Of a DNA stretch of 64,000 nt, positions 52,601 to 60,870 are shown one piece after another. The stretch covers positions 9,917,501-9,981,500 of the forward strand of contig NC_092602.1 of assembly GCF_047663525.1 (NCBI RefSeq), in the 5' to 3' direction. Below the pieces are notes generated by a model. The model did not search any database and had not been told where the DNA came from. It worked only from the letters and a program-made list of their open reading frames with translations. Both the position numbers and the translations under genes were made by a program. Each line of letters opens with the position of its first letter. Positions within the stretch are counted from its first letter, which is position 1. The stretch is from Anas platyrhynchos (lineage: Eukaryota; Chordata; Aves; Anseriformes; Anatidae).

Positions 52601-53872
52601 CACTAACACCACACCCTGACTTTCCTGCACTACACAATACTCATTTTCACCAGGGAAGCTGCAGGCAATTTCTAAGTACCTCCAAAAGTACAATTAAATC
52701 AGGGAGAAGTGTTCCAGGAGAACAAGGACAGCATGACTCCCATCAAACTGTCCCTTGCAGGAGGCATATGTAAAGCATAAGGTTTCAGTTTATCTAGTCC
52801 CATTACAGTTTGTTTCCTCCCTTTTTTCAGCCCTGCTCTTCTTCTTTTCAGGATGTACTCCAGCTCCAAAGTGCCTCCCCTCCGGAATTATAGTATTAGC
52901 TGGGTTTTACCTTCTAAATTGAAGTAATGCTTCCTGTTAAAGGATTTGCTGGGCTAGTCCAACAGAATGATGCATGCCATTTGATTTGCTACAGAGCAAA
53001 CTGTGCCAGAAACCTCTGAAAAGTTCATGAAAGGGCAAAAGTGGTAGGTACAAGACAGGTATGAGGTATCATCTCTTGTTATGCTTGAAGATTGTTTGTT
53101 TGTTTGTTTTAAGAATGGATTTATCAAGTCTAGAATAAATAGAAATATTGATGTGTTTTTAAAAAAGTTTTTTTTAAAAAAGTTGAGTTTTCCACTGCCC
53201 AGCTTTATAGGTGAGCCTTTGCAGAACAATCCTGCTTCCGGATTCCAAAAACAATCTGGTTAATTCCATGTTCAGTCTGGCTGAAATTAATCAAATTAGA
53301 TTAGGCTTAAAAATTAGTGCTTTTATGCCTCAATAGTTTTAGGGGTGGCAGTTTAGTCTGGCAGGATAGTGTGGACTTTCATTCTGATGGCACGTCTTTT
53401 AGAAGTGTGGGGAAAGAAAACCCACCAACCCAAACCGTACCAGTCAAATTGTGTAACTGGCCTTCTATCACCGTAACAAAATGGGCGGTGTAGGAGCTAA
53501 CACCAGAGGAAAAGCCGCTTTGGGTATGTCTGGTAGGTTGGTGGTTTTGATATGAGGAGTTAGTTAAGATGCCTGTAATCCAGTTCTCTTATACCAATCC
53601 AGGTTATGATACAGTGTTTGTACTAGGGCTACACTATACTACAGTTCACGGGCTCGGCTTCCCTCGGATAGCCTGAGGAGGCTGTCCACAAAGGAGCTAA
53701 AGAAAGCAGCTTACCTCCTTGCCAGCTTGGCTGCATCTGCTGCAGCACTTCCGTTGACGAGCAGGGACACGTTAGACACCGCTCCAGCCAGGAAACAGTC
53801 CACAATGCCTTGGTTTCTCCGAGGACAATAGCCGAAGTCATCTCCCGTGACTATGAGCTTCACCTGAACCAT
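40363..53872 (-). CDS. YDJC: YDJC, YdjC/ChbG-family carbohydrate deacetylase homologue, whole gene span
   Basis: The coding sequence joins, on the minus strand, 53,872-53,715, 44,579-44,420, 43,873-43,774, 43,030-42,853 and 40,693-40,363: 927 bases, 308 residues (human about 323). All junctions are GT-AG and keep frame. Bacterial ChbG removes acetyl groups from chitooligosaccharides; the vertebrate protein is only predicted to do so, with substrate unsettled. Family hallmarks are present: the [11 protein letters not shown] segment with Asp11/Asp12, HANLSEG with His61, [12 protein letters not shown] with His128, His132, His134 and His136, and [20 protein letters not shown] with His254. The Asp and His residues are the expected metal and catalytic ligands. 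There is no signal peptide or membrane segment, so it should be cytosolic or nuclear. Intron 1 is 9.1 kb, whereas I recall the whole human gene at only about 2 kb. Confidence 0.96.
40694..42852 (-). other. YDJC intron 4
   Basis: A 2.2-kb GT-AG intron of unique DNA. Open frames on both strands at about 41,510-42,020 lack protein-like character. Confidence 0.85.
42853..43030 (-). CDS. YDJC: YDJC coding exon 4
   Basis: The acceptor (minus) is gtttttacttgcag and the donor GTAAGA. The 178 bases encode residues 140-198 plus two bases of 199, including [20 protein letters not shown], aligning with the human segment VCQVFAEALQAYGVRFTRLP. Confidence 0.95.
43031..43773 (-). other. YDJC intron 3
   Basis: A 0.7-kb GT-AG intron with a poly-A run (plus strand) at about 43,121-43,139. 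Nothing else recognised. Confidence 0.85.
43774..43873 (-). CDS. YDJC: YDJC coding exon 3 (His cluster)
   Basis: The acceptor (minus) is ttctactgtacag and the donor GTAAGA. The 100 bases encode residues 107-139 plus one base of codon 140, carrying the [12 protein letters not shown] motif that supplies metal-binding and catalytic histidines. Confidence 0.96.
43874..44419 (-). other. YDJC intron 2
   Basis: A 546-base GT-AG intron with no other feature seen. Confidence 0.85.
44420..44579 (-). CDS. YDJC: YDJC coding exon 2
   Basis: The acceptor (minus) is tcctgttacag and the donor GTAGGA. The 160 bases complete Arg53 and encode residues 54-106, from [14 protein letters not shown] to [11 protein letters not shown] and NMSE. 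His61 lies in the conserved HANLSEG. Confidence 0.96.
44580..53714 (-). other. YDJC intron 1 (9.1 kb)
   Basis: A GT-AG intron of unique DNA. It has open frames on both strands between 45,460 and 47,700, of which 45,945-46,277 (+) looks most protein-like but is unrecognised. There is a TG repeat at 51,532-51,557 and a (TTTG)n at about 53,092-53,110. Two telomere-like CCCTAA units sit near 50,084-50,098. No nested gene could be supported. Confidence 0.85.
51532..51557. repeat. TG microsatellite
   Basis: A short run of TG dinucleotides with one TATA interruption. Confidence 0.85.
53715..53872 (-). CDS. YDJC: YDJC coding exon 1
   Basis: The ATG at 53,872-53,870 opens [16 protein letters not shown], matching the human N-terminal motif [11 protein letters not shown]. 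The exon ends ...KLARR with a GTAAGC donor after two bases of codon 53. No in-frame ATG upstream is needed, and an acceptor lies 15 bases before this ATG. Confidence 0.96.
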
Positions 53873-53885
53873 CCTTAGAGGTCAT
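53838..53885 (-). CDS. Short upstream ORF overlapping the YDJC start
   Basis: An ATG at 53,885-53,883, three bases into the exon, opens a 15-codon frame that ends at TGA 53,840-53,838 inside the YDJC coding region, in a different frame. The inferred acceptor (tttttatttttcgccag, with the exon starting at 53,887) would keep this ATG in the mRNA. It could dampen YDJC translation. Confidence 0.4.
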   Translation of the reverse strand: MTSKDGSGEAHSHGR

Positions 53886-53919
53886 CCCTGGCGAAAAATA
53901 AAAAGGAAAGGAGGCACAA

Positions 53920-54620
53920 TCAGCACGGCCGGCAGCTCGGGGGCGAGCAGGAGCAGGCGCTGCTCGGCGGGGGCAGCCCCGTCGTGACTCAGCTCGTGGC
54001 CAACCCCTCCCGCCTCACCTCCGCCGGCAGCTGCGTGCTCGGGCCGTGCTCGCTCCCTACCTGGCCGCCCGAACGCCCCAGGGGGCAAATTCCCTCCTCT
54101 CCCGGCCTGCAGGGCCCGAGGGCAAAGCTCCCGGGGCGCCGCCTCGCCGCTCCCGGGGGTTAAGAGGCGAGGCGCGGCCCCCGAGCTCGGGCCCTTCCCG
54201 GGGTCCGGGGAGTCCCGGCCGCCCCCCGGCGCTGCGGGGCGCCGCTCACCTCCCCTCCTGCCCGCTGCCAGGTGCGGGTCCCGCTCGCCTCCGCTGCCGT
54301 CCCGGGGGGCCGCTGGCTCCGGCGGCGGAGCTCGGGCCGCGCCGCCCCGCCGCGCATCCCCTCACAGCCCCGGCACCGCCGGGCAGCCCCCGCGGGGAGC
54401 CGGCCGCTACCGCCGGGCCCCCCCTCGGCCGGCAGCACCGCCACACCGGCGGCCCCTGGCGGCCGCGGGCTGCAGCGCGGCCTCCCCCGGCCCCGCTGAG
54501 GTGAGGCGAGGCTGCCCGGCCCGGCCCGGCCCTGCCCGTGTGAGGGGGCCCGGCCCGGCCCGGCCCTGCCCCGTGTGAGGGGACCCGGCCGCGCTGCCTC
54601 AGGCTCCGGAGAGGAAAACG
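53920..54620 (-). promoter_or_regulatory. YDJC: CpG-island promoter and 5'UTR exon region of YDJC
   Basis: A very CpG-rich stretch lies just upstream of the first coding exon. The splice acceptor at 53,890-53,888 implies at least one 5'UTR exon here. Possible minus-strand donors are seen at about 54,250 (gggaggtgagc), 54,060 (ccaggtaggg) and 54,020 (ggaggtgagg). Which is used, and the exact start site, cannot be read from sequence. Long open frames on both strands are expected from the GC content. Confidence 0.7.
54515..54583. repeat. Two-copy GC-rich tandem repeat
   Basis: Two copies of a 34/35-base unit, made of CCCGG repeats followed by ccctgcccgtgtgagggg, lie at 54,515-54,548 and 54,549-54,583. 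They sit at the edge of the YDJC island. Confidence 0.85.
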
Positions 54621-56689
54621 AGGCCTGGGGCTGCGGGAGGGCTGAGCCAGGGGGTCCCTCACAGCCCCCGGGGTCCCCAGGAGTTGGTCTCGGGCTGCCG
54701 GAGTGGAAGTGGAAGCGCTGAGCACCTCAGGAGTTGGGGGGGGGGGGAGATGCCAGCCTGCGGGTTTGCCTGGGGAAGGAGAACGTGAAGTGCCACCAAA
54801 GCAGAGCGCGTCCCTTCTCGGGCTGATGTTAGCCCCAGGTACCCGGCCACTGCTGCTGGCACAGGGAAAATAACAAAGTGGTGCTCGGGCAGGGGGAGAG
54901 TGGTGGTTCAGAAAGCTGACTCCTCCCCAGCATGTAAACAAACACTGACTAGAGGAAAACTCAGAGCTGGAGACAGCCTTCTGCCCCCTTAGTGGCTCTT
55001 TTTTTCTCATCAAAAAATTACACGGAATTAAATTAAAACCAAACAGAAACATGCTAAAATGCATTAGAGAACTTGCTAAATCTCCGTTCTGGCTATACCT
55101 GTGAGTATTTCCGTGATTTCACATTGTGTGCTTCTGTTACAGACAAGTTTTTGATGCTCTGTAAGGGCTTCCAGTGCCCTTGGCATTTCAGAGCGGGTAT
55201 TTGTGCAACTGCTGCTTGCTTCCTCTTCTGGGACGTGAACCTCACGTTCCCTCAAGGCTTCATCTACCGATGAAGGCTATTACTATAACAGATTAAGTCA
55301 GCATGGCTCTGAAGTAATGTCATGAATGAAAAACAAGTACATCCTGCCTTTGCCAATGCAAACCACCTGGGTTTTGGTTTGCCTCTTTCTAGTACCGACA
55401 GTGCTGCTTGCCTCCGCACAGGTGAGAGGTGCTATGTAAGAATCTTAGACAAAGCTTGGCTTCTCAGCCTTCTTAATCTCAGTGTGTGTTTAATGCTATT
55501 AACAGTAACATCCTTCTTAAATATTGCATGCAATTCCTGGAGACTTTTATTTTTTGATTTTATTCCTGTTTATCCAGCTCTCCTTCCTGTGACTGGAAGC
55601 AAACACAGCAAGCAAATTTTGCCACAGTGCCACATCTCCTTGAGACCCCAGAACCATGTTTCCTCTGCAGCCTGCACACCCTTGCAGGCTGCCAAAATAG
55701 CCTTTGCATCCCACCCTCTGTGTAGTCCCGAGGAAAGCCGCTTACAAAATCAACCCGGAGCTGAAAGGCAAGGCAGGTTTTATCTGGCTACTCTCTCCTC
55801 TTCATTAAAGTCACAAAAGAGAATATTGGCCAGCATTTCTGGTTGAACTGCATGAGCCAGGGCATGTACAAAGCACAAGCTGCATCTTCCAGCTTTCTGG
55901 GAAAAATAAATAAATAAATAAATAAATAATTAAAAAAAATAAAAAAAAACATAGCCCAACCAACCTTATCTTAGTCACAGAAACCAGCAAGAGCTTTCTC
56001 CATCCTCAAGTTACGAGGCTTCACTGGTTTTCAGCTTGCATTTCTTTCCTGAATTTCCAGTTATTCAGTAGCAGATTTAGAGGTTTCCTGTATTTCACAA
56101 AAGCATTTCCTAAAAGCAAATGCTTCCAATAAACTGGCTGTTGACATAGAAAATGTATGCTGCTTTTCTTGTTCCCTCAGCTGCAGTGAGTTAGTTCATT
56201 TGGGATTACAATGGTAGCACAGTAGGACTTCATTTGTCTTTTCCTTGAGCGTGAAATTTTGTTGAAAGTACGAATTGTAAAAGACAAGGTGTTTGAATGA
56301 GATGAAGTAAAATCCACTCTTTACATGAAAGAACATTAACTTTTTTTTTTTCTCTTCCCCAGTCTTGAATATTTACAAAATCCTGTAACTCAGTGTATTA
56401 TTTTTTAAATTAAAGCCTTTTCATCCCTCTAAGGAGATCTGTTTTCAGAGGGAAAAAAAAGATGCAGAAGGGGAAAGAGGCGTTGTGGGCTCTCAGGAAG
56501 GCTGAGGTAGGGGGCACGCAGGAGTGTTTGTAGGGCCGGGTGTTCGTTAGCTGTAACTCGCAGTATCTGTGTACACCTGACCAGGAGCAAAGGGACATAA
56601 TGCTGAGGAGAGCTGGACTCCAGGTCAGGCTGCATAGGATTCACAGCGCTGGGTGTGACAGCAAGGCACGGCTCCCCGCTCCTTGAGGC
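54621..56689. other. Region where mammals carry CCDC116; no gene supported
   Basis: A 174-codon plus-strand frame at 55,322-55,846 has hydrophobic stretches but no family I recognise and no clear promoter. An (AAAT)n run lies at 55,905-55,950. I see no CCDC116 exon. Confidence 0.4.
55905..55950. repeat. (AAAT)n microsatellite with A-rich tail
   Basis: About six AAAT units run into an A-rich tract. Confidence 0.9.
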
Positions 56690-56960
56690 CATCTCTGCGC
56701 CCTGGGGGCCTCGCCCCACCGCCAGCCCCGCTGCGGGGAGGCCCCTCCCGCCTCCCTGTGGCGCCCTCCCGCACTACAACTCCCGGCGTGCCCCGCGGCG
56801 GGGCGGCCGCTGCGCTTGCGCAGTGCCCCGGCCCGGCAGCAGGGAGACGCGGCCCGGGCATGTGGGCGCCATTTTGTGGCCAGGGGCCGGGGCTGCGAGG
56901 GGGGGAGCGGGCACGGCGGGGCGAGGGGCGGCTGCTGAGGGGGCTGAGGGCTGTACCTCA
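56690..56960. promoter_or_regulatory. CpG island with strong promoter motifs and no assigned gene
   Basis: A compact CpG-rich segment contains ACTACAACTCCCGGCGTGCC at 56,773-56,792, close to the ZNF143/SBS consensus. GCGCTTGCGCA at 56,812-56,822 is NRF1-like. GCGCCATTTTG at 56,866-56,876 is a YY1 site on the minus strand (CAAAATGGCGC). This trio is typical of active, often bidirectional, housekeeping promoters. No coding exon is obvious on either side, so it may start a non-coding RNA or an unrecognised gene. The YY1 orientation slightly favours a minus-strand transcript. Confidence 0.6.
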
Positions 56961-59900
56961 GTGTGCTGCAGGACCAAGCAGGGTTGCTTCTGCTCCAGTT
57001 CGTGCTCTGCCGCCTCTCCCCAACCAGTGGGAGGAGCAGTGCGCAGCCACCCCTCCGCTGGGAAAAGCCCTGGGGGTTCTGCATCACGAGGGGCGAAATC
57101 CCCAAGTTTTAGGGTACGTCTGCTGAGAGCTCAGAGATCTCCCTACGCTATAACACGTGGCGTATCAGTCACCTTCCCTTCTGAAATCCTCTGAATTTAC
57201 AGACATACAAACTTCAGTCAGTGCCTCAACGTGCACAGTGCTAGCATGGGGGCACAAAGTGAAAGGCGAGGTTTGACCCACGACCTTATTATTAACTTTA
57301 CATTTGTATTAAATTATCGGGTACTGCTAAAGTGCCAATCTCAAATCCTCTGACCCAGACAGGAGGTTTTTGGTACTCATTTGGTATCATGTTGAGGTGT
57401 AGGGAGACACTTCCCATTTATTTCAGAGGGTTATTTTCTCTCTGCTGCTGATTTTCCTTCAGCGTGTCCAATGTGGGGTAGAAATTAATATTTGATTGTG
57501 ACCTAAGCTACAGCATCTGTGATTTCTGACTGAGTCTGAGATAGTGTAAAGTCAGCCCATTCATTCCTGCTTCTCAGTAACATTACTACACATGGAATTG
57601 AATCTGTCAGATCACTTAGAGCAATCGTTGTCATCGCTCAGCATCACTGAAAGCATCCTGGAAAATCTCAGCTGATTGAATGGACACATAAAATAATTCC
57701 CTTGGAGTTACGAGGAGGGATCCCATCTTCTTGAAGGACAAGCATTGTTCTGAAGAGTAGATGAAAGATGCTGACTGTTACCACACACAGATTGCCAGGA
57801 CTCTGCAGAACTTTTAAGGAAGTCCTCGATTCTTCACAGTCTAGAAGCAGAAGACAGCAGTCAAAAAACTCCCCCAGATGAAAAATGCTTCACTTTAAAT
57901 ATCTGTATATTTTGTCAAATATCTTCTGCTTACTTAGTTTGCTTACTCCTCCATTCTGTTTATTCTTACATTCTACTTTTATCTTCTGATGCAAAATTCT
58001 GGATATCTGATTTTGGGTTTCTAATCCTTTAAACAGTATGGGCTAAATGATAAACTGTAATTATGTAAATTTTTGGCAAGCCATATATATATTTATTTTT
58101 ATTTTGCCATTTTGATTTCTCCCTGGGTGACAGCATTTTGTTGTTATTACTACTTATTACTATTTCTATTTAGGTCATGCTTAGAGGTCACAGTTAGAAG
58201 AGCTCTGTTGTAAGGCATGCCAATGGATATAAATACTAGATCTGAAGTAAGGTTATAATTGTCAGTTCATCAGCATAGGGTGAAAGGAGACAGAAAGAAC
58301 CGCAGAATGTTTACAGGCCTAATTCCCCAGTGTTACTCCCTGAATTCAGTACAATATGTCCTTACTGACATCAGTGAAAGGACTAGATGCAGAGAAAAGT
58401 CGATGGAAAAGCTCACACATTTATTTTTGCATCAGGTCTTAAGAAGGTCAGAACTGTGCCCTATATATTTTGTCTTAGATTAGTGACAGTCTGTGGAAGA
58501 GAATCCAGGCAATATAGTTGCAAGGTTCTTCATAAATTGGGGGCTGTCTCTATCCAAAGATACACCAGCGCTTTTTCAGTTGTAGATCAAGCTCAGGAGA
58601 TGCCTGCTATGCTACCTTAGTTGTCGGTCACTGCTTTTGTCATGCAAAATAAATAGAAACCAAAAGCATTGACAGAGGTCAATGTAAAAAGAAGGAATGT
58701 CCTTTTCTGTAACATGCTTCTCTGAGTTTGCCAGTTTTCATGTACCTCAGGTCTCCTGTTCCTGCGCGCTGAAAGTGTTTGGCCCTGCCAAATCCACTAA
58801 AATTTGCCTATCAGGGAGGGGCAGGTCATACTTTGAAGCACACCTGAGTGGGGATAGTAGGTGCTTTCAGTCCTTGAGAACCAGATGTGAAAAATGACTG
58901 CAGGGTTAAGTGACTGAAGGCAGAAGGCATCCTTGTTACATACTGCATTCTCCCCTCTTACAGTGTTGTTCAATTATCTTGTGTGCATAAAAAAAAAGTC
59001 ATGATGAGATTCCTGTTAAAATAAATAAATAAATAGCTGTCGTTTCCATTACCAACCTGCACCATCGCTTAATTTCAACAAAAAATTTACCTGCAGCTTG
59101 CAGCAGCCTGCTAGAAACAATAGTGGGCTTTGTCACAGTGAGGTGGCTGTTAATTGCCATGGGTGTTTGGCATTGATGGGGTTCTTTGTTGGCAACCGTT
59201 CTAACCCAATTATGTTTCTAAAGTACAACTGAAAAGCATTGTAGGGAGCACCATGTAAATGGCGCTAAATGCACAGAGACTGAGTGACCTCCCAGAAAGA
59301 TAGACAGGTGCCAGCTAAAGCCCCATATTATTGATTTTCCACGGCTAAAATGGCAACTACAGACATCTGTTTTTGCCCTGTTTATAACAAGGGCAGCAAA
59401 TGTGAGCTCTTGTCTTAGTTTTAGGAACAAGGTTTCTTAGAATGACAAAGAAATACGGCGTTTGACTATCGAATCTGTGGGGTTTGTGTTTGTTTCTGTG
59501 AGCAAATAAAAACATTTCTGGGACCACGAACTTTTAGTCCTCAGAAGAACACACTGGGCCTGTGTGTACGCGTGTGCACGTGTACGCCTGTGTGACTCGG
59601 TTCAGGAGCCACATTTGTTCAATGCAGGCCTGACATTTAAGTCAGAGATTCTTCAGAGATACAGATACAAAACCCAGGCCAGAGCCAGCATGAAGAAGAC
59701 GAACCATTCAAGGGGGCGGCATCACATGGGTAAAAAAAGGAAAAAGCCTCACAGATCGGTGTAGGTGATAAGGAGTCAGCCGCGCGTCGCATGATGTTTC
59801 CCCTAGCCAGGGACATGAGTGCACTTTCTAACCCATCCTGTAACGGTGCAGCGTTGCAGTTCTGTGCTGTTCTCACACAGAATCCAGTTGTTACAAAGAG

Positions 59901-60239
59901 TGAAGGCCCAAGGCAGGTGCCTACCTAAGTGTTTCCCTGCTGTTAAGATAAAAATCCTGATAAAGGATAAATTTGTTGTACTCTTGGGAGCGTTACCTGA
60001 GGCTGACGCCAGGCTGCCTGTGATGCGATACATGGGGCAACCCAACGAGTGATTTCTGAGGCAAAACTAACTGGCTGTGTGCCCTTTGCCAACCTGCAGC
60101 CTCCAAACCAGTGAGGGTCGTGTGCTAACCTGCGTGTGTGGTAACCCTTTGGTACAGGGCAGCTCCTGACAACCTGTGGAAGGCTTTCACAGAGGGACAA
60201 CCGCGGCAGGTGCAACCCTAGGAAATCACCACACGCTAA
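56961..60239. other. Intergenic sequence upstream of SDF2L1
   Basis: Unique sequence with a short (AAAT)n at about 59,019-59,035. Overlapping open frames at 58,259-58,620 are unconvincing, and no gene was recognised. Confidence 0.5.
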
Positions 60240-60870
60240 ATGTCTCCGTTAGCTCCTCGGGCAGCGCGTACCGCCCGGCGGCGACCAGACCCGGCTTCGT
60301 TTTTCCCGGGCTGAGGCGCTGAGGGCCCGGGGCCGCCACCCAGCGCCCGCCCCGCCCCGCTCCCGTCAGCGCTGCCCAGCGGCCGGGGAACCCCGCGGCG
60401 CCGCAGTCCTCCTTCGCGTCCTCCCCTGGGAGGCGCCACGCCGCTCGCTCTGATTGGCCGCCTCTCCCCCTCGGCCCAATCAGCTCCCCGTGCCGGGGGT
60501 CCCCGGGCTTTGAGATCGCCGCGGCGCTACCCAATGAGAGACCGAAGCCGAGAGGAAGGTGGGCGGCGATTGGGCGGCCGCGGAGCTGGCGGGAGGCGAT
60601 TGGCTGAGGCGGCGGCGGAGGGGGGAGGGAGGTGCGGAAGCGCTGTGGGCGGCGGGGCCGGGCGGGCTGAGGCGCGATGCGGGGCGGCCGCCGCCTCCTC
60701 CCGCTGCTGCTGCTGGCGCTGCTGCGCGGGCCGTGCCGCGGCAGGGAGACGGCGCCGGGCGCTGTTACCTGCGGCTCGGTGCTGAAGCTGCTCAACACCC
60801 GGCACAGCGTGAGGCTGCACTCGCACGAGGTCAAGTACGGCTCCGGTGAGCGGCGGGGGCGGCGCTGAGG
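60240..60870 (+). promoter_or_regulatory. SDF2L1: CpG-island promoter of SDF2L1 with five CCAAT boxes
   Basis: There is no TATA box. Five NF-Y-type CCAAT boxes lie within 151 bases: ATTGG at 60,453, CCAAT at 60,476 and 60,531, and ATTGG at 60,569 and 60,599. Mammalian SDF2L1 is induced by ER stress through ERSE elements (CCAAT-N9-CCACG) bound by NF-Y with ATF6/XBP1. By eye none of the five has a perfect CCACG at the right distance. The nearest is the minus-strand box at 60,603, which is followed at N9 by CCAGC. Confidence 0.8.
60677..60845 (+). CDS. SDF2L1: SDF2L1 coding exon 1
   Basis: The ATG follows gaggcgcg. The exon encodes the signal peptide and VTCGSVLKLLNTRHSVRLHS, ending YGS plus one base before a GTGAGC donor. 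Confidence 0.94.

Noticed and set aside
54246..55064. 272-codon minus-strand frame in the YDJC island
   Set aside because: Low-complexity Gly/Ala/Pro/Arg composition from GC-rich DNA, no domain, and overlapped by open frames on the other strand.
55322..55846. 174-codon plus-strand frame with hydrophobic stretches
   Set aside because: No start context, promoter, splice signals or recognised family. It is long for its GC content but not enough to call a gene.
56641..57194. 147-179-codon frames over the 56.7-kb island
   Set aside because: Overlapping on both strands with CpG-driven composition. No family is recognised, so the island is reported only as regulatory.
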